Assembly (NCBI RefSeq): GCF_030814695.1
Contig: NZ_JAUSVL010000001.1
Coordinates: forward strand, 4,376,227 to 4,440,226
DNA: 64,000 nucleotides
Direction: 5' to 3'
DNA from: Oligosphaera ethanolica
GTDB taxonomy: Bacteria > Verrucomicrobiota > Lentisphaeria > Oligosphaerales > Oligosphaeraceae
The translations under genes and the position numbers were made by a program. Below, one piece after another: positions 24,900-34,479 of the stretch; position 1 is the first letter of the stretch; each line of letters begins with the position of its first letter. Below the pieces are notes generated by a model. It was not told where the DNA came from. It saw only the letters and a program-made list of their open reading frames with translations, and ran no database searches.

Positions 24900-27244
24900 G
24901 CGGCATGGCACGAATAGGACAACAATATTTGCGGCGGGGGGTGCCCAGGTCGTGGGCGACGGTTGCGCGCAATATTTTGTCGCGCAACATGTTGCTTGTT
25001 TTTCTTGGCGCCTGTTTTCATCTTTTTCTACTGTTTCCGCTGCGTGACAACAGTGTGTTGTTTGGCGACGAAGGTTTTATTGCGCTGCGATTTCAGCCGT
25101 TGCTGCTGATTTATCTGTTGGTACTGGTGTTCGTGCACATCGTCCCGGGGTTTTTTCGTTATTGGCGGGGCTTGCGGGCGATGAATGCCATGGCGGTGGA
25201 CAGCGAGCAGGCCGGTCAGCAGTGGCTGCAGCGTTTTCATCCGAGTTTTGCGGCGATAGGCACAGTCACGATGCTGCCTTTGCCGCTGTATCTGCTGGTG
25301 TTCCCGGTTGATGCCCACAGCAGTCTGGTGGGCATAGCCTGTTGTTTTGTGCAGGGCTACTACCTGTTGTTGTCGCTTACCGGTGGCCGTGGCGTGCGCT
25401 TTCTGCCGGCCTTTCTGCGGCGTTCAGACAGTGCGGCAGGCGAGGCCGCTCGCGGTGATCTGCTGGAGCCGGCGACGGTGTTGTTGTCGCAGCTGCTGTT
25501 ATGCGGTAGCTTGGTGATGGTGTTGTACACCGCTGGTGAGGCGCCGCGTTATTCGGGCGGGCGTTTTTGGTCGGCCTTGGCGTTTACGCTGGGGGCTCTC
25601 GCGTATAATCTCATGGTTGAGCTGCGTCTGTTGTTGAACATGATGGTGCTCAAGCAATGGACTGACCGCAAGAAGAACGCCGATGATGGGGACGGCGAGG
25701 TGGACGTCGGCGGGCTGTCTGGCCGGCTGCTGGGGCTGTGGTCATTCATGCTGAGCCTGCCCCTGGGCTTTTGGCTGGTGCCGTTGGCCAGCATTGGCGC
25801 CTTGCTGGTGGTGGCGCATCCGGTGGCGCGGGGCTTTTGGCTGCTGGCGCTGTTTGTGCGGCAGTTGCTGGTCTATGTTTTTTTCATCAAGGTGAATGGC
25901 AGCGGCAGCAGCATATGGAAGCGTTTGAATGAGCATCCCGGGCAGTTGCTGGTGAGCAGCTTCCTGTTGTTGATTGTGCTTGGTGGCAGCGTGTTGTCCC
26001 TGCCGGTTTGCAGTGCCAGTGGCCAGAGTATCGGCGTGCTTAACGGGTTGTTTACGGCGACCAGCGCGGTATGCGTTACTGGCCTAACGGTGGTGGACAC
26101 GGCGACGGCTTTCAGTCTGGTAGGGAAAACGATCATCATCATCCTGATACAGTGTGGCGGCCTGGGTATCATGACCATGTCTTTTTTCATTGCGATGCTG
26201 CTGAGTCGGCGCATGAGCGTTCATGACGACGCGGCTTTGCGGGCGATGACGGGCGAGGAGCGCAATCTGATGGCGCGGCGTTTGCTGAAGACCATCGTCA
26301 TGGGCACCTTCGTGATTGAGGCGTGCGGGACGCTGATCATGACGGGGGTCTACCATCGGATCTACGGCTATCCGCTGCTGACCAGCTGTGGTTATGGCGC
26401 CTTTATGAGCATCAGCGCCTTTTGTAATGCTGGTTTTGCGCTGCATAGTGACAGCGCGATGCTGTTTTCCGACTCCATGTTGCCCTTGTTGACCATGGCC
26501 TCGCTGATCATACTTGGCGGTTTGAGTTTTGAAGTCATCGCGGGGGCGTTGCGGCATCTGTTTTCCGCGCGGCGGGTGCCCATGGCGGCTCACATTCGCC
26601 TGGTGCTTTTCATGACCTTTGGCTTGTGCGTGGTTGGCACGTTTTTGTTTTACCGGCTGGAGAGCGGGCAAGCGTTGGCGGGCATGACGCCAGCGGCGGC
26701 ATTGAGCAACGCCTTCTTCCATTCGGTGACGACGCGTACGGCGGGCTTTAACGCCATCGCGATGGAGAGCCTGAGCAGCGCCTCGGCCTTTTTGTGTTGC
26801 CTGCTGATGTTCATTGGGGTGGCTCCTGGGTCGACGGGTGGCGGGGTGAAAGTGACGACTTTTGGTGTGTTGCTGTTGCTGTTGCGATCGCGTCTGGGTG
26901 GTCGGACGGAAGTGATCTTTAGTGGCCGGCGGATCAATCCGCAGAGCATTGCCCAAGCGGCGGCGGTGCTGGTGCTGACGGGGTTGGCGGTGTGCCTTGG
27001 CGTGCTGTTGTTGGCAGCGATGATGCCGTCGGAGCCGCTGGCGAAGGTCCTGTTTGAAGTAATATCGGCGGTGAGCACGACGGGTCTGAGTCTAGGCACG
27101 ACCACGCGGCTGGCCGGTGCGGGCAAAGTGGTGATCATGATGCTGATGTTTCTGGGCCGTGTCGGCCCGCTGAGTTTTTTCCTGGCATTGCGGCCGCCGC
27201 GTGCCGGCATGATAGAGTACGCCGATGCGCGCATCGTGATTTGA
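24896..27244 (+). CDS. TrkH/KtrB-type potassium uptake protein with long N-terminal membrane extension
   Basis: The 782-aa protein is predicted to import K+ (or Na+/K+). The C-terminal 430 residues carry the four pore repeats: TSAVCVTGLTVVD (about 385), SISAFCNAGFAL (about 505), SVTTRTAGFN (about 610) and SAVSTTGLSLGT (about 725), with the selectivity glycines conserved. FLGRVGPLSFFLAL closes the protein. The first 340 residues hold several extra hydrophobic segments separated by charged loops, with no obvious family match. Ordinary TrkH is about 480 aa. It overlaps the solute-binding protein by 4 bp and is followed by its likely regulatory subunit. Confidence 0.85.
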   Translation: MSGMARIGQQYLRRGVPRSWATVARNILSRNMLLVFLGACFHLFLLFPLRDNSVLFGDEGFIALRFQPLLLIYLLVLVFVHIVPGFFRYWRGLRAMNAMAVDSEQAGQQWLQRFHPSFAAIGTVTMLPLPLYLLVFPVDAHSSLVGIACCFVQGYYLLLSLTGGRGVRFLPAFLRRSDSAAGEAARGDLLEPATVLLSQLLLCGSLVMVLYTAGEAPRYSGGRFWSALAFTLGALAYNLMVELRLLLNMMVLKQWTDRKKNADDGDGEVDVGGLSGRLLGLWSFMLSLPLGFWLVPLASIGALLVVAHPVARGFWLLALFVRQLLVYVFFIKVNGSGSSIWKRLNEHPGQLLVSSFLLLIVLGGSVLSLPVCSASGQSIGVLNGLFTATSAVCVTGLTVVDTATAFSLVGKTIIIILIQCGGLGIMTMSFFIAMLLSRRMSVHDDAALRAMTGEERNLMARRLLKTIVMGTFVIEACGTLIMTGVYHRIYGYPLLTSCGYGAFMSISAFCNAGFALHSDSAMLFSDSMLPLLTMASLIILGGLSFEVIAGALRHLFSARRVPMAAHIRLVLFMTFGLCVVGTFLFYRLESGQALAGMTPAAALSNAFFHSVTTRTAGFNAIAMESLSSASAFLCCLLMFIGVAPGSTGGGVKVTTFGVLLLLLRSRLGGRTEVIFSGRRINPQSIAQAAAVLVLTGLAVCLGVLLLAAMMPSEPLAKVLFEVISAVSTTGLSLGTTTRLAGAGKVVIMMLMFLGRVGPLSFFLALRPPRAGMIEYADARIVI

Positions 27245-27292
27245 TGGTTTGCGCGCCCGGGGCCGGGCGCTGGCGGCAAAGGAGCAGAGGAT

Positions 27293-28081
27293 ATGGACAA
27301 ACAAATTGCAGTGATTGGCCTGGGTGTCTTCGGCAGTGAGGTGGCGTTGTCCCTGATGAAGCGGAACTTCACCGTGCTGGCCATTGACGAGGACCAGGAG
27401 GTCATTGAGAACATTAAAGAGCAAGTGACGCAGGCGATGATTCTGGATACCACCCAGGAGCAGGCGCTGCTGGAAGCCGGTATCCAGGATATGGACACGG
27501 TGGTGGTCGCTATCGGCACGGGGCACTTGGAAAACAGCATTTTGACGACGGCGCTGCTGCGGCAGATAGGCGTGAAGTACATCATCGCCCGCGCCGCCAA
27601 CAAGCTGCACGAGCGGATCCTGAGGCAGGTGGGCGCCCATGAGATCGTCAATCCCGAGCGGGAAATGGGCGTGAAGATCGCCAACAAGATTGCGCGGCCG
27701 GGCTTTTTGGAGATGTTTTCGTTGACGGACAATGTGTGCGTGGTGGAATTGCCGGTGCCGGACAGTTTTGTGGGGCACACGCTAGAAGAGCTCAATGTCC
27801 GCAAGCGCTTTAACATCAATGTGCTGGGCGTGCAGCGGCTGCGCCGCGAAGATGTGGTCGCAGCGACGGTGGCGCCCAAGGACGATGCCGGCAAGGCCGC
27901 GAAGAAGGAGGCCGTGAAAGAAGCGGCGAGCGCTGAGGCGGAGTCCGAGCTGGAAGACAAGCAGGACGAGCGGCGGATGATCATGAATATTTCGCCGGCG
28001 AACGACCGTTTTCAGAAGAGCGACATTCTGTTGGTGATGGGCTATCAGGACGACGTGAACCGCCTCCTGGCCCAGAAATGA
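27293..28081 (+). CDS. TrkA/KtrA-type potassium uptake regulatory protein
   Basis: The 262-aa cytoplasmic gating subunit binds nucleotide through an N-terminal RCK Rossmann fold (IAVIGLGVFGSEVA, AIDEDQEVIE). The middle has TGHLENSILTTALLRQIG. A C-terminal RCK_C domain starts near PVPDSFVGHTLEEL and ends SDILLVMGYQDDVNRL. Between them (about residues 195-230) is a highly charged, Ala/Glu/Lys-rich insertion not present in ordinary KtrA. GGAG and AGAGG precede the start. It is 48 bp after the TrkH gene and presumably forms its complex. Confidence 0.9.
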   Translation: MDKQIAVIGLGVFGSEVALSLMKRNFTVLAIDEDQEVIENIKEQVTQAMILDTTQEQALLEAGIQDMDTVVVAIGTGHLENSILTTALLRQIGVKYIIARAANKLHERILRQVGAHEIVNPEREMGVKIANKIARPGFLEMFSLTDNVCVVELPVPDSFVGHTLEELNVRKRFNINVLGVQRLRREDVVAATVAPKDDAGKAAKKEAVKEAASAEAESELEDKQDERRMIMNISPANDRFQKSDILLVMGYQDDVNRLLAQK

Positions 28082-28175
28082 CGCGCAGCGGCAGCGGCGT
28101 TTTTCCTGCGGGCTACGCGCGTATGCGGAAAGCTGGCCGGGCTGTGTGGATGAGCGGTGACGCGAAGGTGGCAGC

Positions 28176-29876
28176 ATGTCGAGCATAGACACATTTTTTA
28201 CGGTTACGCGGACCTACCGCCACATGGGTCGCTACAATCGTATTTTGCAGATTTTGATCCGCTACGGTTTTGGTTACATGCTTGACTCGTGGCGGTTGCA
28301 CGTGCCGCGCAGTTTGCGGGAGCTGTGGCAGCGCCAACGGCCAGACGACCTGGCTGGTGCGCCGGAGAGCATGCCGGAGCGGGCGCGGTTGGCGTTGATT
28401 GAGCTGGGGCCGACCTTTGTCAAGCTCGGGCAGGTGCTGTCAGCGCGGCCGGACTTGATTCCCATTGAGTACGCGCGGGAGTTCACCAAGCTGCAGGATC
28501 GGGTGCCTTCCTTTCCATTTGAGGAGGTGCGGGAGATTATTCGCGAGGAGCTGGGCGGCCAGTTGGAGGACTTCTTTACGGAGTTCGACCCGGTGCCCGT
28601 TGCGGCGGCGTCAATAGCGCAGGGGCATCGGGCGCGGCTGCTGGACGGCACGGACGTCTTCGTCAAAGTCCAGCGGCCGAATATTCGCAAGAACATCGCC
28701 ATTGATTTGGAAGTGCTAGGCTACCTGGCCACTCAGTTGGAACTGCACAGCGAGGAGCTGGGCTTTTTGCGGCCGACGCGGATTGTGGACGAGTTCGCGC
28801 GCAGTTTGTCGGCGGAGCTGGATTTTTCGATTGAGCTGTCGAACCAGCAGCGATTCAGCCGGCAGTTCAGCAAGCGTCTGGGGGTGCGGGTACCGAAGGT
28901 CTTTCCGGACATATCGACGCGTCGGCTACTGGTGATGGAGTACATCGACGGCATCAAGGCATCGGAGATAGACGCTTTGCGCGCGGGTGGCTATGACCTG
29001 GACAAGCTCAGCGATTTGGGCGCCGATTTGGTTTTGGAGCAATTTTTTGATCATGGTTTTTTTCATGCCGATCCGCATCCGGGCAACATGTTCATTATGC
29101 CTGGCGATGTGATTTGCTATGTTGATTTTGGCATGATGGGCTGGATCACGCCGAGTGAGCGCAACGACTTTGCGAATTTGCTGGTGGAGATCCTGGCGGG
29201 GCATTATCAGCCGGCGGTGCATTATCTGTTGCGGCTGACGCATTGTGACGGCGAGCCCGACATGGGCGAGCTGGAGCGGGATCTGGAGATGCTCGCCAGC
29301 CGTTATTTCCACGGCAACATCGCGCAGTTTGATGTCGGCGGGGCTTTGCAGGACCTCTATAGCGTGTGTCGCCGGCAGGGCCTGTGCATCAAATCGCATA
29401 TTTATTTTATGCTGCGGGCGCTGGGTTTTGCGGAGGAAATGGGCCGGCGGATGAATCCGCGTTTTGAGATCGTCAAGCATCTGCAGCCCTTTGCGGCGAA
29501 GTGGATGCTGCGGCGCTACAATCCGATCCAGCTGGCACATTCGTCGATTAGCGTGGTGGACGACTGGCTGTCGCTGGCCAAGGAACTGCCGCAGAACTAC
29601 CGCCAGGTGTTGCGGCAACTGCTGCATGGCCGGCTGAAGCTGCGGCATCAGTTTGATAGCGTGGACACGCTGCTGCACGGGCTGGACCGGATTTGCAATC
29701 GGCTGGCGGCGTCGATCGTGCTCGGGGGGATAGTGGTGGGTTCGGCGATTGTCATTCACGCCGATCGTGGCCCGAAGTGGCTGGACGCGCCCGTGATGGG
29801 CATCGTCGGCTTCGTGTTGTCGGCTTTCCTGGGGTTCTGGCTGCTGTGGAGCATCGTGCGTTCCGGACGGATGTGA
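28176..29876 (+). CDS. UbiB/ABC1 (AarF) family atypical kinase
   Basis: The 566-aa ADCK-family protein is implicated in quinone biosynthesis or membrane lipid handling. The family KxGQ motif is FVKLGQVLSARPD, the Ala-rich loop is VAAASIAQGHRA, followed by a nucleotide-binding Lys in DVFVKVQRP. The catalytic HADPHPGNMF and metal-binding DFGMMGW are present. Two C-terminal transmembrane segments (about residues 505-560) anchor it to the membrane. AAGGTGG precedes the ATG. It ends the same-strand series, followed by a repeat block. Confidence 0.9.
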   Translation: MSSIDTFFTVTRTYRHMGRYNRILQILIRYGFGYMLDSWRLHVPRSLRELWQRQRPDDLAGAPESMPERARLALIELGPTFVKLGQVLSARPDLIPIEYAREFTKLQDRVPSFPFEEVREIIREELGGQLEDFFTEFDPVPVAAASIAQGHRARLLDGTDVFVKVQRPNIRKNIAIDLEVLGYLATQLELHSEELGFLRPTRIVDEFARSLSAELDFSIELSNQQRFSRQFSKRLGVRVPKVFPDISTRRLLVMEYIDGIKASEIDALRAGGYDLDKLSDLGADLVLEQFFDHGFFHADPHPGNMFIMPGDVICYVDFGMMGWITPSERNDFANLLVEILAGHYQPAVHYLLRLTHCDGEPDMGELERDLEMLASRYFHGNIAQFDVGGALQDLYSVCRRQGLCIKSHIYFMLRALGFAEEMGRRMNPRFEIVKHLQPFAAKWMLRRYNPIQLAHSSISVVDDWLSLAKELPQNYRQVLRQLLHGRLKLRHQFDSVDTLLHGLDRICNRLAASIVLGGIVVGSAIVIHADRGPKWLDAPVMGIVGFVLSAFLGFWLLWSIVRSGRM

Positions 29877-29888
29877 GATTGGAGAAAG

Positions 29889-30317
29889 CGACTATGGGGT
29901 TCCATTGCCCCTTTGGCCCCGGTCAGCTTCGCCGACCGGGGCCAAAGAGGCCGAGGAACACGAGCAAAAATGGCGCGTTACCCAGGGCGGCGCTCCGCCT
30001 TCGGCGTCGCTTGCCCTGGGCTGGTATGTTTCGCGCTTTCAGCGCTCAAATGCCGCCGGGACGGCGGCGCTCCCAGGAGTCCCCGGCGTCCGCCAAGCAG
30101 TCCCCGGCGTCCGCCAAGCAGTCCCCGGCGTCCGCCAAGCAGTCCCCGGCGTCCGCCAAGCAGTCCCCGGCGTCCAATGCGTCATACCCCGCAGTCCCGA
30201 AAGTCCCCACAGTCCAATCCATGGGATCATGCCTCATGAGTCGTGAGTCCTCGCCCCAGCGCCGCCGCCAACCGGCCCCCACGGTCCGTGGCCAATATCC
30301 ATCACTGGCCGCTTTAC
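29889..30317. repeat. Hairpin A module, 21-bp array and degenerate GTAATC-type end
   Basis: Hairpin A at 29911-29947 is perfectly paired (CTTTGGCCCCGGTC / GACCGGGGCCAAAG). The CCCAGGGC stem follows. A 21-bp unit GTCCCCGGCGTCCGCCAAGC (plus A) is repeated from 30079 (starts 30079, 30100, 30121, 30142, partial 30163). The block ends with ATCCATCACTGGCCGCTTTA near 30294-30317, a degenerate form of the inverted-repeat terminus. Confidence 0.8.
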
Positions 30318-30356
30318 AGGCTGGAGCTCCGCGCAGGGGGGCGTTGCCACAATGGG

Positions 30357-31259
30357 TCAGAAGCGCAGGTTTTGCAGGCCGGTGGTTTTGAGGGTATCAG
30401 CCACGTGTTGCAGGTCGGCTTTGCTGGGCGAGGGGACGTCCGGCATGGTATCATCGCGGCCGATGGCCAGGTACTTTGAGCGGGCCAGGGAGTGGTAGCC
30501 CAGGATTTTTACGGCGCTGATGTTGGGCAGGGACGCGAGGAAGCTGCCGGCCTGGCGCAGGGTGTCGTCGTCATCATTGTAGCTGGGGATGATGGGCATG
30601 CGGATTTCGATGGGGCGGCCGGTGGTCGCGAGGCGCCGGAGATTGGCCAGGATGAGTTCATTGCCAGCGCCGGTGCCTTGGCGGTGTTTGGCACTGTCCA
30701 TGTGTTTGAGGTCGTAGAGGAAGAGGTCGGTGTAGGGGATGACCTTTTCGATGGCGGTCCAAGGGACATTGCCGCAGGTATCGACGGCGCAATGGAGACC
30801 TTCTTGCCGGAGCATGGCGAGCAGTTCGACGCAGAAATCGCTTTGCAGGAGAGGTTCGCCGCCGGAGAGAGTCACGCCGCCCTTGGAAGACTCGTAGAAC
30901 GCGCGGTCTTCGCGGATGACGGCGGCGACATCGGCGGGGGATATTTCCTGGCCGTAGAGTTCCAGTGCCTGTCGGTAGCAGCTGTCAACGCATTGGCCGC
31001 AGCCGTTGCAGAGCTGGCGGTCGATGCGGTGCTGGCCATCGGCGCTGATGGCGTGGGCATGGCGTGGGCAGGCCGGCACGCAGTCGCCGCAGCTGAGGCA
31101 TTTGGCCGCAATGAGGCCGAGTTCGGGTTCGGGACGGATGCTTTCGGGGTTGTGGCACCAGCGGCAGCGCAGGGTGCAGCCTTTGAGAAAGACGGTCGTG
31201 CGGATGCCGGGACCGTCGTGGACCGCGAAGCGCTTGATGTCGACAATTCGACCAGTCAT
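30357..31259 (-). CDS. Glycyl-radical enzyme activating protein (PflA family)
   Basis: The 300-aa radical SAM enzyme installs a glycyl radical on a partner enzyme under anaerobic conditions. It begins with the family signature [18 protein letters not shown]. The radical SAM cluster is CTLRCRWC. An inserted ferredoxin-like region has [11 protein letters not shown] and [11 protein letters not shown] for two extra [4Fe-4S] clusters, as in activases of HpdB/CutC-type enzymes rather than plain Pfl[14 protein letters not shown] is the SAM-binding GGE motif. No glycyl-radical enzyme gene lies within the window, so its partner is unknown. Confidence 0.9.
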
Positions 31260-31404
31260 AACTGTCTTTGTGGGTTGATGAACGTTGGTTGCTGATGCGT
31301 GGCGGCGGGATTTACGGTGGGATCTGCCTTGGGCCTGGCTGTGTACGCGTTGTTTGTGACGGCATTACTATAGGCGTGCTGCTGGCGGCCCCAATGTCGG
31401 AAAG

Positions 31405-31443
31405 GCCCGAAGCCATGTCATTTTGTGATACATGGCGTCGGGC
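31405..31443 (-). terminator. Hairpin downstream of the GH50-like gene
   Basis: A 14-bp stem with one mismatch (GCCCGA-AGCCATGT with ACATGGCGTCGGGC) encloses an 11-nt loop 30 bp after the stop of the minus-strand hydrolase. The T-tract that follows on the minus strand is short (CTTTCC), so this is a moderate terminator candidate. Confidence 0.5.
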
Positions 31444-31471
31444 TTGAGCGTGTTTGCATGCACCGCTTGGC

Positions 31472-34348
31472 TTAGTTGGCCTTGGGGCGATCGGCGGCGA
31501 CGATGGCATCGGCCTGTTTGCGCATGGCCAGGACGTCGCCGCTGCCGGGGAGGACGAAGAGGTAGCAGGGCGTGTCGGGGGTGTAGCTGGCCTGTGGGGG
31601 CAGGGTGTAATCCACGGGGCGATAGGCGTCTGGGTGCATGCTCTGGCGTTTTTCGTCTTTCCAGAAGTGCATGATGAGATTTTGGCGGTAGAGGGCCGCG
31701 ACGCCGAGGAAGGCCTGGCCGTCGGGGGCCACCCAGGCGGCGCTGCGCGCGAGCGACCACAGACTGGGAACGGCGTTGTCGTGTTTGGTTTGGACTTCGA
31801 AATCCGGGTAGAGGCGGAAGAAGAGCCCGCTCAGCGGCAGTGGCGTTGCGCCGAGGTTTTTGACGCTGAGGATTTGGGCGATGGCGTAGTCGGCGTTGGT
31901 CGGCAGCACGAGCAGGTAGGTCATGGTGAAGTGCTCATGTGACTGGGCGTCGGCGAGTTGTTCTTGCTGGTCGGGGACTTTTTCGGCGGTGACTTCGAGG
32001 TAGGCGGCGCGGTCATTGGCGACGAGTTTGAGGACGCTGACGCTGCCGACGTCTGTCCAGCGTTTTGTGCCCTGGTCATTGAGGTAATTGAGCATGACAT
32101 TGAAGGTGCCCAGTGGCTTGCCGTCGCGGGCGATGGCGATGCGTGGCGAGTCGGGTAGGGAGCTGAGACTGATGCGGCCGTTGTCGATTGTGAAGGCTTT
32201 GCCGGCGAGGGTGGTTTTCATGGTTGGGTGCGGGGCGCTGCGGGTGAGGCGCGGGTAGTTTTGGAGGTAGTCCTGGAAGAGCTGGCCTTTGTCCATCGGT
32301 GGCAGTTCGGTGATGGGCGGCAGCGGCTGCAGGCGGGCTTTGGCGGGAGTGTTCTGGATGGCCTTGAAGACCTTGACCATGCCGGGGTAGGGCACGCCGT
32401 CCTCGTTGATCATGCCGTAGTTGGTATTTTCGGGGAAAGGCGTGGAGATGCCGAGGGCTGGTTCGTCCACCCACATGAAGTAGTCGTAACCGATCATGAA
32501 GGGCATGGACAGCAGGGTGCGGGCGTAGATGTCGGTGGCGCGGGAGCGCTCGGCCTGGGTGTGGAAGCGCTGGCCGGCACCCTTGGTGCAGGGCAGGCCG
32601 CTGTCCAGGGCGGGGAAGGACCATTCGGTGATGATGGTGGGCTTCTGCACCCAGTCATAGACCTGCTGGAAGGCCTGGGGCAGGGGCTCGCCGCGGCTAC
32701 CCAGGGAGGTGTAGGCGGCGCCGCGGTCGAGATCGACCTGGCCATAGAAATTCCAGGTGACGCAGTCGTTGTATTTGCCGGCGGCTTTCCAGACGACCTC
32801 GTGATTGCCGTTGATGCCGGCGAAACGGCAGGCCATGAGCAGGTGGTTGGGGTCGACGGCGTCATAGACCTCGCGGACCGTCCGGAAGTAGATATCGGCG
32901 ACGATGGCCAGGAAGTCCGTTTTGCAGCGGCTCTGCTCGGGGGTGCTGTCGGGCAGGGCGTCGAGGGTGAGAATCTGTTCGAAGGACTGCAGTTCCTGCT
33001 GCCATTGGCGGTTGAAGACGGCGATGTCGTTGCCGGCCTGTTCTTTGAGGAAATCGCGCAGGGCGATCTTGGCGCTGTGCGTGGGCGATTTTTTCAGCAC
33101 GGCGTCAAAGAGACCGCTGTGGGGTTTGCCGCGGCCCCACCATGCCAGTTCGTTATCGATGAAGTAGCCGAAGACCCATGGGTTGTTGACGTCTTTAGCA
33201 CAGACTTCTTTGATGCGGTATTCGCACCACAGGCGGAATTGGGGGTGGAAGACATTGGGGAATGCGGAGCAGGGGCGGCGTTCGTTGGGGGTGATGTCGA
33301 ATTCATCGCCGAAAGTGGCCATGATTGAGCCGATGCCGATGGACAGCGCGTGGGCGAGGCCGCGCTGGCGGATGATGGGCGAGGAGCCGGCGGCGAGGAT
33401 ATTGAAGCCCCAGTCCTGCAGTCGTCCGAGAGTCTCGACGGCCCATTCTTCCTGGTTTTCGTATTTGGCGTCGTTTTTGCGTTCGTGGGGGCGATAGCCG
33501 AGGGTTTCGCACCAGTGGCCGCCGTAGGTGACGTGGTCAATGCCGAAGACCACGAAGCGGCGACCGAGGGGGTCGACGGCCCACCAGCTGCCGTCGTCGG
33601 CCTGTTCGGTGTAGAAGAAGCCGGTGGCCGGGCGCTGGCTGTCGGCGACGAAGCTGGTGCAGAAGTAGGGTGGCGGGGTTGCCTGGGTGGCGTTTGCGAG
33701 CGCGTCGACGCTGACGGCGTCGCCCCAGCTGGCGACGACCTGCTGGAAGTCGGCCAGCAACGACGAGCTGCGGAGAGCGGGTTTGCCGATGGCGACGGCG
33801 CTGTCGTCCAGAAAACGCCATTGTTTGCGGACGCACTGTTTGCCGTCGAGGGTGGAAATGACGCCGGTGACGCTGCCGTCGGCCATGGTCAGGCGCAGGC
33901 GGTAGGGCGTATTGAGTTCCCAGGCGAAGCCGTCGCCTTCGCTGCTGACCGACGTGAGGTTTTGGGAGTAGGGCCAGCGCCCCGTGGAACACTGGTTCAA
34001 TTCTACAAAATGGCGGCTGTTCTGCTCAACCGGGCTGGCCACCAGGGCGAGCTGCCAGAAGTTGTCCTTGTCGAGATGGATATTGACGCCGGCGACGGCC
34101 CAGGACTCGCCGACGCGACAGCGCGGCGTGACGACGGCCTCGATGCTGCAGCTTCGCGAAAATGGCGCCGGGTTGTAGGGGAGGATGCCGCCCGGGATGA
34201 CGCAGCTGATGCGGTCACTGGCGAAGCGCCAGGCGAGGGGATTGCCGATGACCCAGTCATTTTGGTTGTGCGACAGGGGCTTGAGTTCCTGGGCGCCGCA
34301 GGCGGCGGCAGCGAGGAACATGGTCAGGCGGAGGCAATGGCGGAGCAT
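31472..34348 (-). CDS. Secreted glycoside hydrolase, GH50/agarase-like (clan GH-A)
   Basis: The 958-aa protein (ATG at 34348, preceded by AAGGA; the frame upstream is not used) has a signal peptide (MLRHCLRLTMFLAAAACGA). A beta-rich domain of about 230 residues follows, then a TIM barrel. Barrel motifs resemble GH50 agarases: VVFGIDHVTYGG, WVFGYFIDNELAWWG (acid/base Glu), KPTIITEWSFPALDSG (nucleophile Glu) and MPFMIGYDYFMWVDEPALG. The last 200 residues form another beta-rich region. It probably cleaves an exported or external polysaccharide. The family assignment rests on motif similarity and the substrate is unknown. A Cys near the signal cleavage site might allow lipidation, but the context is not a good lipobox. 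Confidence 0.7.
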   Translation of the reverse strand: MLRHCLRLTMFLAAAACGAQELKPLSHNQNDWVIGNPLAWRFASDRISCVIPGGILPYNPAPFSRSCSIEAVVTPRCRVGESWAVAGVNIHLDKDNFWQLALVASPVEQNSRHFVELNQCSTGRWPYSQNLTSVSSEGDGFAWELNTPYRLRLTMADGSVTGVISTLDGKQCVRKQWRFLDDSAVAIGKPALRSSSLLADFQQVVASWGDAVSVDALANATQATPPPYFCTSFVADSQRPATGFFYTEQADDGSWWAVDPLGRRFVVFGIDHVTYGGHWCETLGYRPHERKNDAKYENQEEWAVETLGRLQDWGFNILAAGSSPIIRQRGLAHALSIGIGSIMATFGDEFDITPNERRPCSAFPNVFHPQFRLWCEYRIKEVCAKDVNNPWVFGYFIDNELAWWGRGKPHSGLFDAVLKKSPTHSAKIALRDFLKEQAGNDIAVFNRQWQQELQSFEQILTLDALPDSTPEQSRCKTDFLAIVADIYFRTVREVYDAVDPNHLLMACRFAGINGNHEVVWKAAGKYNDCVTWNFYGQVDLDRGAAYTSLGSRGEPLPQAFQQVYDWVQKPTIITEWSFPALDSGLPCTKGAGQRFHTQAERSRATDIYARTLLSMPFMIGYDYFMWVDEPALGISTPFPENTNYGMINEDGVPYPGMVKVFKAIQNTPAKARLQPLPPITELPPMDKGQLFQDYLQNYPRLTRSAPHPTMKTTLAGKAFTIDNGRISLSSLPDSPRIAIARDGKPLGTFNVMLNYLNDQGTKRWTDVGSVSVLKLVANDRAAYLEVTAEKVPDQQEQLADAQSHEHFTMTYLLVLPTNADYAIAQILSVKNLGATPLPLSGLFFRLYPDFEVQTKHDNAVPSLWSLARSAAWVAPDGQAFLGVAALYRQNLIMHFWKDEKRQSMHPDAYRPVDYTLPPQASYTPDTPCYLFVLPGSGDVLAMRKQADAIVAADRPKAN

Positions 34349-34479
34349 GGGCGGTCCTTGGGTTGCTGGTGGCGGTGACGGTGGTGACGGCGGGTGAGCA
34401 GTACCGCGATTATGATAACACGATATCGGTTGGGGGCAAGCCACGTGGTTTTGAACGCCGAACCTAGAGCGGCGCGCTA

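Noticed and set aside
32228..34378. Long plus-strand frames (366 and 342 codons) opposite the GH50-like gene
   Set aside because: They are antisense shadows. The minus-strand product has a signal peptide and GH50-like catalytic motifs.
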